Shown: positions 47,745 to 58,228 of the stretch, in pieces
Numbering within the stretch: the stretch's first letter is position 1
Layout: every line of letters starts with the position of its first letter
Assembly: GCA_963777285.1 (NCBI GenBank)
Contig: CAVZPR010000001.1
Location: 1,240,001-1,304,000, forward strand
From: JAFARE01 sp963777285
Lineage (GTDB): Bacteria; Chloroflexota; Dormibacteria; Aeolococcales; Aeolococcaceae
DNA: 64,000 nt
Direction of reading: 5' to 3'
Position numbers and translations under genes: made by a program
The notes under the pieces: model-generated
The model's database searches: none
Told to the model about the DNA's origin: nothing
What the model saw: the letters and a program-made list of their open reading frames with translations, nothing else

Positions 47745-48696
47745 ATGTCTGACCCATCCGCTCTCACCACTCGACGCAGCTGACGCCGCGTTTCGCGACC
47801 TTGTCACTGCTCCCGATCCGCCGACATTGGACGGCGCGGCAATCGGCGGTGGCTTGCCGAGCCGCCCGCTGCGGCTCGATGAGCTGAAGCCGCTGCTGCT
47901 CAGCTCATCCATCGCGTATGAGGCGCGCGATGCCGCGATCGCTGAGCTGCTGCGGCGCGCCCGCGCTGGCGAGGAGCGCTGGATGATCGGGCTCGTCGGC
48001 GTCTTGATGCCGGGATTGCGGCGTGTCGCCGGCCGGCTCACCCGTGACTATCCCGGCGATCCCGACTGCATCGATGCCGCGGTGCTGGCCGGGGTGATCG
48101 AAGCAGCCCATGGCTCAGACGCGGTGCCCGACGGACTTGCCGCGCACCTGCTCTGGGCGGCCTTTCGCGCGGGCCGCGAGATCTGGGTCCAGGAGGTGAC
48201 GGCCGGCGTCCATCGAGCCAGCAGTGGCCTGGCGGCGCTCGAGGCGCAAGTGCCAACGGCCGATCATCCCGATTTGGTTCTGGCGCGCGCGGTGCGCGCT
48301 CACGTCATCACGAAGGACGAGGCGGAGTTGATTGCGGTCAGCCGCATCGAGGGCATCCGCCTCCCAGAACTTGCGCGCCGACTCGGCATCTCCAACGAGG
48401 CGATGCGCTGGCGCCGCTGCCGCGCGGAAGCACGTCTCGTTGCGTACCTCGAACGACGGGATCCGGAGTTGTCACGTTTTCGCCGAAATCGCGGATTGGG
48501 TGCGTGCGGGACACCCCGGGGAGTCAGGGCACGGTCGGGTGGCCAGTGCGACCGCCGACAGCCCAGCACCACGTCTCAACCCGAAAAGGAGGTGAGCAAG
48601 CCCCGCAGCGGCCGGCCTCGACCGCCCCGGGTTCCCGCACCAGCACCACCGTCCAAGAGGAGAAGCAAATCGTGCGACATCGCAGCAGAGTTCTGA
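47745..48696 (+). CDS. Sigma-like HTH protein, first gene of the transfer operon (frameshifted)
   Basis: ATG at 47745 follows GAGGAG. After MSDPSAL the frame shifts near 47760 and continues DAADAAFRDLVTAPDPPTLD into the long frame. The middle (LMPGLRRVAGRLTRDYPGDP, DAAVLAGVIEAA) resembles sigma-70 region 2-type helices. Residues 160-210 form a region-4-like HTH (LPELARRLGISNEAMRWRRC). The 3' end is uncertain because frames differ after LERRDPEL, and the coding may end near 48595. It may activate the element's own promoters, whose repeats lie just upstream. Confidence 0.6.
48469..48500 (+). promoter_or_regulatory. Second copy of the bipartite motif
   Basis: The site reads TTGTCACGTTTTC, 10 nt, CGGATTGGG. 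Both half-sites are identical to the copy at 47147-47180, while the 10-nt spacer differs. It lies at the 3' end of the sigma-like gene, 172 nt before the VirB2-like pilin start. Confidence 0.45.
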
Positions 48697-48992
48697 CCGC
48701 GCTGCTCGCTGCCGTTGCGCTGGTGATCATCACTCCGGTTGCGGCGGCCGCCTCCGGCACGCCCACGCTCGACGGCGTCATTGACTCGCTGCGGCTCTGG
48801 GTGGTCGGACTGCTCGCTGGTCTGGCAACACTGTTTCTCACCATCGGCGGAGTCCGATACATGACCGCCGGTGGTGATCCAGGTCAGATCGAGCGTGCGA
48901 AAAGCGCACTGCGCTCCGCCGCCATCGGCTACGCGCTCGCCGCGCTCTCACCGGTGATCGTCGCGATCCTCCGCTCGGTCGTGGGATCGTGA
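48672..48992 (+). CDS. VirB2/TrbC-like T4SS pilin
   Basis: This 106-aa protein has a signal peptide (LTALLAAVALVIITPVAAAA) and two further hydrophobic helices flanking a short loop (GGVRYMTAGGDPGQIERAKS), the standard T4SS pilin layout. GTG at 48672 follows AGGAG. It would form the transfer pilus or surface structure. It overlaps the VirB6-like gene by ATGA-type coupling. This is one of the few element genes with an unbroken frame. Confidence 0.85.
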   Translation: MRHRSRVLTALLAAVALVIITPVAAAASGTPTLDGVIDSLRLWVVGLLAGLATLFLTIGGVRYMTAGGDPGQIERAKSALRSAAIGYALAALSPVIVAILRSVVGS

Positions 48993-50142
48993 GCAGGCGC
49001 ACGCCGCATAGTGTAGCCGCTGTTGCGCTCACGGCCGTTGCGATGCTGCTGGCGGGAACCGCTTTTGCCAGCGCGGAGACGCGAACCTCTGGTGGACTCG
49101 CATCGACACAGCCGGCTTCACTGGTGGCAGCTCCGATCGTCAACTACAGCGTCGCAACTGGTAGCGGCTATGGCGACGCCGACGCCGTCTGCTTCACCTA
49201 GTCCAACGGGCGCCGCCTTCACCGAACACCGGGTCGACGTGGGTGGCACCTTGGGATATTCCCGGGCTCATCGGTCAGGCGATAACCGGTTGGTTCAGCA
49301 GCCTCGTCGTGTCGGCTCTCAACCCGATGCTCGATCTGCTCGGTACCACGGTCCTTGCAACGCCCGATGTCACGCAACCTGGACGCGTCAGCGACCTCTG
49401 GGGAGTCGCCGCCGGCATCGCCAACTCACTGCTCGTGCTCCTGGTCGTCGCGGGTGGCGTATTGGTCATGACCCACGAGACGCTGCAGACCCGCTACTCG
49501 ATCAAAGAGATCGCACCGCGCATCGTGGTGGCTGCGGTCGCGGCCAATGCGAGCCTCACCATAGCGGGTATCGCGATCCGGTTCTGCAATGCGCTGGCGC
49601 AGGCATTCCTCGGGCAGGGCGTGGATCCGGCTAGTGCTGTCGCGACCCTGCGCAGCCTCATCGAGGCACCACTCGCGAGCGGTGGCATCTTCCTGGTCCT
49701 GCTCGGTTTGGTGATCGCCGTCCTCGCGGTGGTCCTCCTGGTCGTGTACATCGTCCGTATCGCACTGGTGGTCCTGCTGGTTGCGGCTGCGCCGCTGGCA
49801 CTCATCTGCCATGCGTGGCCGCCCGTGGAGGACATCGCGAGCCTCTGGTGGCGCGGCTTCATCGCCCTGCTCGCTATCCAGCTTGGGCAATCCTTTGTGC
49901 TGGTCACCGCGCTGCGCGTGTTCTTCGCCAGCGGCAGCGGTGCCACCTTCGGGCTGTTCAGCGGGAGCGGTCTGGTCGACCTGCTGGTGACGCTTTGTCT
50001 CTTCTGGGTGCTGGTCAAGATTCCTTCGTGGGCCGGCCGCGCAGTCTTTGCCGGTCGCGGTGGAAGCGGGGGCGCGTTCCGTCGCGTGGTGCGCACCGTC
50101 GTCGAGCTGAAGGTGGTCCGCGCCATCAGGGCCGCGTTGTGA
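48989..50142 (+). CDS. VirB6/TrbL-like T4SS channel protein (frameshifted)
   Basis: A signal peptide (MSRRTPHSVAAVALTAVAML) and a Thr/Ser/Pro-rich linker precede five or six long membrane helices (LLVLLVVAGGVLVM, LLVVYIVRIALVVLLVAAAP). HAWPPVEDIASLWWRGF, typical of actinobacterial TrbL/VirB6 proteins, is also present. The frame shifts near 49170 and again near 49248; the second part runs unbroken from WDIPGLIGQAITGW to 50142. It forms the inner-membrane channel. GTGA overlap leads to PrgI. Confidence 0.78.
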
Positions 50143-51042
50143 CGCGCATCCCTGCTGACATCGATCGCGAGGACCCGCTTGTGTTCGGTCTCTCGGCGCG
50201 CCAACTGTGCATCCTTGCTGCGGCTGCGACTGTCGCCTGGCTGCTCTATGGGTTGGCGCGCGCCGTCGCGCCAATGCCGGTAGCCACAGCCGCCGCCGTG
50301 CCGGTGGTTGCGGCGGGAGTGGCGTTGGCACTGGGCCGGCGCGACGGCATTAGAGGCGATCGTTCACACTCGCGATACTGCGACACGTCCGGTCGCGGCA
50401 TCGGCTGGTACTGATGACCGATGACAACGTGCCACGCTAGGCGCGGCGATGCTTTCGACGGCCGTCTGCTTGCTCCACTGCAACTTCCCGTACGTGACAT
50501 CAGCAGACGAAGGGCGCATCGATCTCGGTGGCGATGGCGAGACCTGGCTCATGCAGGTCGCTCCGGTCAACTTCTCGCTGCGCACGGCCGAAGAGCAGTC
50601 TGTTCTCGTTGCCGGATTCGCCCGCTTCCTCAATTCGGTGCAGAGCCGATACAGGTGGTGGTGCGCAGTGAGCGCGCGGATCTCAGCGCGCTAGCGGAAG
50701 AGATACGCCTTGCGGCACCGTCGCTGCCGCATCCGTCCCTGGAGACGGCGGCGCGAGCCCACGCAGCGTTTATTGGTGAGCTGTCACGGCAACACACCGT
50801 CCTCCACCGCGAGGTGCTGCTCGCCACACGCTCGGGCGCTCCGGATAGCAGAGGGCGCCGTGTCACGGGTGGACGCCATGTGCTCAACGCTCGCTGAGGC
50901 TGGACTGGTCGCGTCGCGACTCGAGGGTCGGGGCGCGGCCACTGTGCTGCAGCACGCCATGACCGGGGAGGCGTCGCTCGGCGAGGTTGCCGCACCTGGC
51001 GAAGTGATCCGAGGCCAGGCGGAGAGACCGGCATGGGGCTGA
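50139..51042 (+). CDS. PrgI-family (VirB3-like) T4SS protein (frameshifted)
   Basis: The N-terminus RIPADIDREDPLVFGLSARQ followed by two membrane helices (LCILAAAATVAWLLYG, VAAGVALALG) is the PrgI signature. After a break near 50365 a soluble part continues in pieces: DGETWLMQVAPVNFSLRTAE, IQVVVRSERADLSALAEEIR and SRVDAMCSTLAEAGLVASRL. In Gram-positive-type T4SSs PrgI sits directly before VirB4, as here. At least three indels are needed. GTG at 50139 overlaps the VirB6 stop. Confidence 0.68.
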
Positions 51043-52779
51043 TGTCCGCTTGCACGGCGCGATATTCCGGCGCCGGCACAAGGAAGCCGCGCCATCGTGC
51101 TCCCGCGTCTGCTTATGGGCCCGGACGCGGTCGAGATTCGGAGCGCCTCGCTGCGCGCAGGGTCGCGCCATGTCAGAACCTTTGCCGTCACCGGATACCC
51201 GCGCGACGTCGGACCCGGGTGGCTCGAGCCCTTGCTGACTGCCGACGGTACATTCGATGTGGCCCTCCACATCGAGCCGGTAGCGCAGCCGTTGCAGCAG
51301 AGAGGCTGCGCCGTCAGCGGGCGCGGCTGGAATCGGCACGACGCATCGATACGGACCGCGGCCGGCTGATCGATCCGGAGCTCGAGGTGGCCGCCGAGGA
51401 CGCGCAGGATCTTGCCCGCCGCGTCGCCCGCGGCGAGGGCAAGCTGTTCCGCGTCGGCCTGTACATCACGGTCACCGCGGAGACGCCGAGCTGCTTGATG
51501 CCGAATGCGCGCGGTTGCGCGGTCTTTGCGCATCGCTGCTCCTCATCAGTCCATCCCTGCACATTCCGCGCCTGCAGGGATGGACCAGCACGCTGCCGTT
51601 CGGCGTCGACCGGTTGCGCATGCATCGCACGTTCGATACGCAGGCGCTTGCTGCCGCGTTTCCCTTCGTCACTGCGGGACGGCCAAGCTCACGAGGGCGT
51701 GCTCTACGGCATCAGCAGCGATGGCGGTGCTGTGGTCTGGGATCGCTTCGCGCAGCCGAACTACAACAGCGTCATCCTGGCGCGCTCGGGCGCCGGCAAG
51801 AGCTACCTCGCCAAGCTGGAAGCGCTGCGCTCGCTGTATCGCGGCATCGAGGTGCTCATCGTCGATCCCGAGAACGAGTACGAGCGGCTGACCGGAGCGG
51901 CGGGAGGCACCTGCCTCCGCCTCGGAGCATCCGAAGTGCGCATCAATCCCTTCGACCTCGGCGACGAACCCGATGCATACACGCGTCGCGCTCTCTTCGT
52001 GCACACGCTGGTGAGCACACTGCTGGGTGCAACACTGGCTGCTGCGGATCGCGCGGCGGTGGATCGCGCAGTTGTTGCTGCCTACGCGTCGCGGGGCATC
52101 ACTTCTGACGTGCGCACGAATCGCCGACCCGCTCCACAGCTCGCCGACCTCGTCTTCGCCCTCGGTGACGACGACTCGGCACGGCGCTGCACGATCAACT
52201 CGTCCCATTTGTCACGGGCTCGTACCGCGGCCTCTTCGATGGCCCCACGAGTGCACCGCTCGGCTCGCACCTGACGTGTTCTCACTTCGGGATCTGCCCG
52301 AAGAGCTGAAGCCGGCCGGGATCCTGCTCGCCCTCGACGCCATCTGGCGGCGGGTCGCTGCGCCCAAGCGAGGCAGCGGCGTTTGGTCATCGTCGATGAG
52401 GCCTGGCAGCTGATGCGCCAGCCTGCGGGTGCGCGCTTCCTGTTCCAGCTGGCCAAGTCGGCGCGGCGCCACTGGTGCGGTCTCACGGCCGTGACCCAGG
52501 ATGCCGCCGATTTGCTCGGCAGCGATCTCGGGCTCGCTGTGGTCAGCAACGCGGCGACGCAGATCCTGCTCCGCCAGGCACCGCAGGCCATCGGTGCGAT
52601 CGGCGATGCATTCCGGCTCTCCGAGGGCGAGCGTTCGCTGCTGCTCACCGCACAGCGCGGCGACGCGCTGCTCGCGGCTGGAAACGCGCGTCGCGTTTCG
52701 CGCGATCGCTTCGGCTGAGGAGCACAGGCTCATCACGACGGACCCGACCGAGATCGGCGAGGTGGACGAAACGACGTGA
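51033..52779 (+). CDS. VirB4-family T4SS ATPase (multiple frameshifts)
   Basis: VirB4 is the main T4SS energiser. Pieces in different frames align in order: VRTFAVTGYPRDVGPGWLEP, DPELEVAAEDAQDLARRVAR, FGVDRLRMHRTFDTQALAAA, and Walker A ILARSGAGKSYLAK near 51776. VLIVDPENEYERLTGAAGG, Walker B LVIVDEAWQLMRQP near 52385, and LTAVTQDAADLLGSDLG then TQILLRQAPQAI follow. At least six indels are required. ATG at 51033 follows GGAGAG and overlaps PrgI. The motifs themselves are undamaged. Confidence 0.82.
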
Positions 52780-55101
52780 TGACGCTGGCGACGTTGCAGC
52801 CGTATGCGCCATCCCGATGCGGTCACCAGCAGGTGCTCGAGCACGTCCTCGCGGTGCTGCGCGCACTGCTCCGTCGCTGTGGCGGCAGCGGCTGACCTTA
52901 ATGGCGACGCTGCTCGTGCGAAGCGTCCAGCGCCATCGCATGACGCGCGGTGCACGCTTCATCGCCATCCTTCCTCCACCGGAGTGCGATCCGGCTGGTG
53001 CTGAGGTGCTATGGGCGAACCTGATCGCGCTGCTGCGTCCGTGGTGGCTTCGTTTGCTGCTCGGCCAGCCGCACGTGACCTTCGAGTACAGGTGGTCGGT
53101 GGACGGGCTGCATGTCGGCATGTGGGTTCCCGCCTGCGTGCCGCGTGGCATGGTGGAACGCGCGACCAAGGGCGCATGGCCTGGCTCGCTGACTGCCACC
53201 GATCCGCACAGCCACCGATAGCGCTTGAGCCAGCCACGGGAGGAACCTTGCGCCTGGCGCGTCCCGAGTGGTTCCCGCTCGAACACGGCTCGACGTCGAT
53301 CCGCTGCGACCGCTCATAGCCGCCGCCGGGATCTCGATGACGGGAAATGCCGTGCTGCAGGTGCTGGCTCGGCCGGCGACCGGCCGGCGCGTGGCTCGCC
53401 TATTCCGTGCTGCCGATGCGGTCAGAGACGGTCGCAGCCGCCACCGACATGGGGATGGACGCTGCGCCTCGCCGCGCACGGGTCGAGCAAGGCATGGACC
53501 TTGTCGCTGCCCAAGACGCGCGCCTCATCCTCACCAAGGCGACGGCGCCGCAGTACGAGGTGGTGGTCCGCTACGCGGTGGCAGCGCAATCTGCGCCGCA
53601 TCGCGGCGCAACCTTGCGCGGCCGGGCCCATGGCGTCGCTTCAGCATTCGCCGTCTTCACCGGCCGAAACTACTTCACCCGGCGCAGCCTGCGGCGCCCG
53701 CGCATGTGCTCGAGCGCCGCCATCTCAGTCATGGCGATCTGCTCTCCGTGGTTGAGCTAGCCGCCATCGCTCATCTTCCTACCGACCGCGCCATTCCCGG
53801 GCTGGCGCGCGCCGCCGCTCGCTCAGTGGCACCTCCCCCGGCGTCCTATCAGCGGAGCATTGGGGTTTCTGAGACCGGTGACGGACGCGGTCGCGCTCGG
53901 CGTCGCCGACGCTCGCTACCACCTGCACGTCATCGGCGCCACCGGGTCGGGCAAATCGACGCTGCTCGCCAACCTCGTGCTCGGCGATGTGACCGCGGAC
54001 GCGGCGTCGTCGTCATCGATCCCAAGGGCGACCTCGTCACCGACATCCTCGACCGCCTCGAGGCGGCCGCTCAGCGGCTTGTCCTGCTCGACGGCCGAGG
54101 AGCGCGTCGCCCCGCGACTCAACGTGCTCCAGGGTTCCGACGCTGATCTCGTGGTCGACAACCTGGTGGGCATCTTCCGGCGCATCTTCGAGCACTTCTG
54201 GGGCCCGCGCACCGACGACGTGCTGCGGGCGGCTTGCCTCACGTTGCGCGAGGGCAGTCCGGCCACTCTCGCGGATGTCCCGAAGCTGCTCACCGATCCA
54301 GGCTTTCGCCGTCAGCGCCTGCGTTGCTCCAGGACCCGTGCTGCGCGGCTTCTGGTCCTGGTACGACGCCATGGGCGAGGGCCAGCAGGCGCAGCTCATC
54401 GGTCCGCTGATGAACAAGCTGCGCGCGTTCCTGCTGCGCGACTTCGTGTACCGCGTGGTCGGCTGGTCGGGGTCCAGCTTCGACATGGCCGGACGTGCTC
54501 GATGGCGGCATCTGTCTGGTGCGGGTGCCCAAAGGGGTGCTCGGCGAGGAGACGGCGCGACTGCTGGGTAGCTTCGTCGTCGCCTCGGTGTGGCAGGCGG
54601 CGCCGTCGCGGGCGCGTGCGTGAGGATGCGCGAGTCGACGCCACGTTGTACGTCGACGAGTGCCAGAACTTCCTGACGCTGCCGCGCGCCTTCGACGAGA
54701 TGCTCGCCGAGGCCCGGGGCTTCCGGCTCTCCATGGTGCTGGCGCACCAGTACCTCGGGCAACTGCCGGTGGCGCTACGTGAGGCGATCTCCACCAACGC
54801 CCGCTCCAAGCTGTTCTTCAGCGTCTCGCCGGAGGATGCCCGGGCGCTGGAGCGTCATGTCTCGCCCTACGTGAGCGCCCACGACCTCGCCCACCTGGGC
54901 GCGTTTCAGGCCGCCGGCCGCCTCGTCGCCGGCGGCGAGGAGCAGCCCGCTTTCACCTTCCGGACATGGCCGACGCCCCCATCCATGGGCCGCGTCGCCG
55001 CACCCGTTCTTACGGCGGCGTGGCGCTCCCGGGCGAGGCTGTTCCGAGCGCAGACCAGGACGTCTTACGCGGCCAGTGCGTCCCGGCGCCGAGGCGACTG
55101 A
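52779..55101 (+). CDS. VirD4/TraG-like coupling ATPase (multiple frameshifts)
   Basis: This is the type IV coupling protein that feeds DNA to the channel. The N-terminal part (LWANLIALLRPWWLRLLL, SVDGLHVGMWVPACVPRG) is a domain found before the ATPase in actinobacterial homologues. Walker A GATGSGKSTLLANLVLG is at 53937-53987, VVVIDPKGDLVTDIL follows in another frame, and LYVDECQNFLTLPRAFDEML at 54640-54700 is Walker B with the TraG/VirD4 Gln. The unbroken end runs LAHQYLGQLPVALREAISTN to 55101. ATG 52779 overlaps the VirB4 stop. Many indels are needed. Confidence 0.8.
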
Positions 55102-55284
55102 ATCAGCGGGCCCGGCTGCCCAGGGGGTGCTCGAAAGGAATCGTTGAAGGGGTCGTCGCCGTGACGTTGGGGGGATCGCGCTGCAGGGCGACCACCCTCT
55201 TGCACTCGAAATCCGCGCCAGCGCGCCGCTCTCGCCGCCACGACCTGGTCGCTCAGTACCGCCGACCAACAGGAGAAATCGCCA

Positions 55285-56136
55285 ATGTCCATCCACCTTC
55301 CAGCACTTCCGCCGCGGCCGCGCCTCGATGATCGCCTGCTGCTGCGTCTCGCTTCGCGTCTCACCGATCGGGATCGGCTGCTGATCCGACTCCTCTTCGA
55401 GCATCGCGTTCTGCCACAGCGCAGGCGTGCGACATCGCCTTCGACTCCCTGCGCAAGGCTCAGCTCCGCCTGAACGTGCTGTACGACCTGCGCGTCTCGA
55501 CCGGTTCCGGCCCTTCCGCGGTCCGGAACTCCCTTCCCAGCCCTACCACTGGGTGCTCGACGAAGCTGGCGCCGCGGTCGTCGCCGCCGAGCGGGAGGTG
55601 GAGCCCAAGAGCCTGCGCTGGCGGCGCGAGCGTGGACTCGCCCTGGCGACCACGGCCACTCTGCGCCACCGCGTGGGCTGCAACGGCTTCTTCACCGCGC
55701 TGCTGCGCGAGGCCCGCCGCACGCCGGCCTGGCGGCTGGGCGCGTGGTGGTCCGCATCGCGTGCGCTGCCGCCTGGGGTGAGCTGGCCCACCCGGACGGA
55801 TACGGCGTTTGGCTCGAAGCGGGCCGGCGCCTCCCGTTCTTGCTCGAATGGGACTGCGGTACGGAGCCAGGAGAGCGGCTGGCGGCGAAGCTGCCGGGCT
55901 ACCGGGGCCTTGCCCGGCTCGCGGCTTCGCCCACATGGCTGCTGTTCCGCTTCCCCAGCGCCAGGCGTGAGGCGGAGGCACGCAGGGCTCTCGGCGGAGG
56001 CCCGGAGCTGCTGGCTACCGCGGTGCTCGCCGAAGGGGCCAGCCCGAGAGAGCCTGTCTGGCTGCCGATCGTCGGCGGCCGGCGGCTGCGGCTGGCCGAG
56101 CTGGCCCAGGCAGGCTCCGGCGCCGTCCCGGCATGA
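55285..56136 (+). CDS. Replication-relaxation (Replic_Relax) family protein (frameshifted)
   Basis: The start MSIHLPALPPRPRLDD leads into LTDRDRLLIRLLFEHRVL, the winged-helix opening of the Replic_Relax family, thought to serve replication or relaxation of plasmids and ICEs. It continues in other frames as CDIAFDSLRKAQLRLNVLYD, RPFRGPELPSQPYHWVLDEA, GAWWSASRA and LPFLLEWDCGTEPGERL, ending at 56136. Two or three indels are needed. No MOB-type HUH relaxase was seen, so this is the best relaxase candidate. The 183 nt upstream contain no gene. Confidence 0.7.
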
Positions 56137-56633
56137 GCAGCGGAGAGGGTGGGTCGCTGCTCCGCCTCGCGGCCGCTGTCGCCGGTGGTCTGGTGCTGCT
56201 CGTGGCTGTCCTCGTCGGTGCCGCCGCCGGAGCCGTCGGAGACGCGGCCAGCGGCGCGCTGGGCGGCCCGAGACCGGTTCCACCGGCTGCTGCGACGGTC
56301 GCCAACGGGTGGCCGTGGGGTCAGTGCACCTGGTACGTCGCGCTTCGCCGCGCCGAAATGGGTGAACCAGTGACCTGGGGCGGCGACGCCTGGCAGTGGC
56401 TGGCGAACGCGGCCGCGCAAGGGAAACCGGAGACGTCCATCCCTGCTCCCGGCGAGATCGTTGTCTACCTACGTGGCGGCTCCTACCACTCCCGCTACGG
56501 GCACGTCGCTCTTGTGGTCGCTTCCTGGCCGGGTGGATACACGGTCGCCGAGGCGAACTACGGCGGCCTGGGTGTGGTTGACACAAGGTCCATCCCGTGG
56601 CCCGATCAGCAGGTGGCGGGATTCATCCGCTGA
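56133..56633 (+). CDS. Membrane-anchored CHAP-domain peptidoglycan hydrolase
   Basis: This 166-aa protein has one N-terminal membrane helix (LLRLAAAVAGGLVLLVAVLV) and a C-terminal CHAP amidase/endopeptidase domain. The catalytic Cys is in WPWGQCTWYVALRR and the His in RYGHVALVV. Such proteins act as VirB1-like wall hydrolases, opening peptidoglycan for the transfer apparatus. The frame is intact. The ATG overlaps the Replic_Relax stop. Confidence 0.88.
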   Translation: MSSGEGGSLLRLAAAVAGGLVLLVAVLVGAAAGAVGDAASGALGGPRPVPPAAATVANGWPWGQCTWYVALRRAEMGEPVTWGGDAWQWLANAAAQGKPETSIPAPGEIVVYLRGGSYHSRYGHVALVVASWPGGYTVAEANYGGLGVVDTRSIPWPDQQVAGFIR

Positions 56634-56650
56634 TCGTGGTCCGGCGCCCT

Positions 56651-56676
56651 CCGTTCATCATCCGTTCATGGCCCCT
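56651..56676 (+). promoter_or_regulatory. GTTCA direct-repeat site before the lipoprotein gene
   Basis: CCGTTCATCATCCGTTCATG (56651-56670) and the following GGCCCCT match 22 of 26 positions of the site at 47551-47576. The two GTTCA units are 11 bp apart, one helical turn. It ends 54 nt before the lipoprotein ATG, suggesting an internal promoter in the operon. Confidence 0.45.
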
Positions 56677-56730
56677 CCCACGATGCCCGCGTGGATGCCC
56701 CTCGACCCTCCGATTCTCACGGGCCACTCG

Positions 56731-57365
56731 ATGACCACAAACCTCAACAGCACGGTTCAGCCGTCGGTGTTAGCCAAGATCGGACACCGCGAATCAAGCA
56801 AAGCAGCGTGGTGCCGGTGGCGGAGACTTCTGCCAGGCGGCCTGATGTCATCGCTGGTGGCTGTCGTGGGCTCCTTTGGCTTGACGGGGTGCGGATCGCC
56901 AAGCGGCCCGTCGCCTTCGTCGTCTCACTCGGCAACTCCTTCTTCCAACGCGGCCGACGCGGCGATACTCCAGGCCTACCGAGCGGGGTCGGCTGCTTAC
57001 GTGGCAGCGGTGCAGATCCCGATCCCGCTTACCCTCCGCTCGCGGCGACAACTACGAACCCGCTCCTGACCCAGGCGCGCCAGACGCTCGTATACGACAA
57101 GGAGCAGGGGATCGTCGGGCGCGGAACGGTACAACTGGTACATCCGCACGTCGTCTCGCACACCGCTGCAACGGCAGTGGTCCAAGACTGCGTGTACAGC
57201 TCACTGATCTCCGTCTACGCCTCCACCGGACAACCCGTGCCGAACCAGCCGGGTGGGACACAGCCGGAATACGACGGGGTGAAAGCAACGTTGACCTTCG
57301 TTTCAGGGGTCTGGAAGGTCTCAGATCAGACGCTGATCGCGGGAAGCTGCCCGGCGGGCTACTAA
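56731..57365 (+). CDS. Lipoprotein of the transfer operon (frameshifted)
   Basis: After a cytoplasmic N-terminus of about 35 residues, a hydrophobic segment ends in the lipobox LTGC, followed by a Ser/Pro linker. The globular part starts AADAAILQAYRAGSAAYVAA and, after a -1 shift near 57005, continues NPLLTQARQTLVYDKEQGIV, HVVSHTAATAVVQDC and VWKVSDQTLIAGSCPAGY. It resembles a small cystatin/NTF2-like export-face domain, perhaps a VirB8-like or surface partner, but no family assignment is secure. Two Cys in the mature part may form a disulphide. Confidence 0.65.
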
Positions 57366-57420
57366 AACCGGCGCCCTCGGCGTCTGCATCGTCGTCCTTT
57401 CACTCGTTAGCGCTCCACAT

Positions 57421-58209
57421 GTGCTCGCTGACACTTACCTGGGATATGGCCACACCGGAGTTTCACCTGACCCGAACGGCATCAGCGTCTCGGCAGGTTC
57501 TGGGTCGTCTGGCGGTTCAAGTGCGAACACTGGTAGTGCTTCCGGTGTCAGCTGCACATACACACAGATAAATCCAACCGACGCAGCGCTGCTCGGGCCG
57601 GTGGTTCCTCTCGGAGGCAACTGGGTTATCGAGCATTGCAGCGGTCCCGGTTGGGTGAATCCGATGAAGGTCATCTGGGTTCCATCGGTACTCGCTGTGA
57701 ATGGCGGTTCGGGTCCCGCGAGTGCGCCGATGCTGGCTCAGGAGGCCGTGTCATATCTGCGGTGTCCCGCGACGAACATCGAGATGTCGCCGACGGCCGC
57801 AAATGTCACAGTGAACCTGCCGACCTGGTTGTGGGTCGACCGCGGCATGTGGCACTCGATTTCGGCCACCGCGACAGCCGGGCTCGTCTCGGCTACAGCG
57901 ACAGCGACGCCGGACCATGTCGTCTGGCAGATGGGCGACGGCGACAAGGTCACGTGCTCGGTCCCGGCACTCCATGGACGTCTCAGGGTTCTCCCGATCA
58001 GCCGAGCGACTGCAGTTACACGTACGCCCAGGATTCGTCGAGCCAACCGGCGGCACATACACGGTGACGACGACCGTGTACTGGCATGTGACTTGGACTT
58101 CTCAAGGCGCACCCGGTGGCGGAGACCTCGGGCTATTCCGAGCCCGTCTATGCAGAGCGCCGTGCACGTCCAAGAGGTGCACGCCATCAACCGCGGGCCA
58201 TCAGGTTGA
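57421..58209 (+). CDS. Secreted protein with PKD-like segment, unknown (frameshifted)
   Basis: The first in-frame start is GTG 57421, but upstream in the same frame (57367-57420) the sequence reads GALGVCIVVLSLVSAPHVLA, a clear signal peptide lacking a start codon. An ATG has probably been lost by error at about 57361. The mature part is Gly/Ser-rich, then beta-rich with Cys pairs. It includes VVWQMGDGDKVTC, a PKD-like motif, with SDCSYTYAQDSS and TVTTTVYWHVTWTSQGA in further frames. It is probably an exported surface component of the transfer or pilus apparatus. Confidence 0.6.
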   Translation: MLADTYLGYGHTGVSPDPNGISVSAGSGSSGGSSANTGSASGVSCTYTQINPTDAALLGPVVPLGGNWVIEHCSGPGWVNPMKVIWVPSVLAVNGGSGPASAPMLAQEAVSYLRCPATNIEMSPTAANVTVNLPTWLWVDRGMWHSISATATAGLVSATATATPDHVVWQMGDGDKVTCSVPALHGRLRVLPISRATAVTRTPRIRRANRRHIHGDDDRVLACDLDFSRRTRWRRPRAIPSPSMQSAVHVQEVHAINRGPSG

Positions 58210-58228
58210 GACCGAGGAGGAGTAAGCG

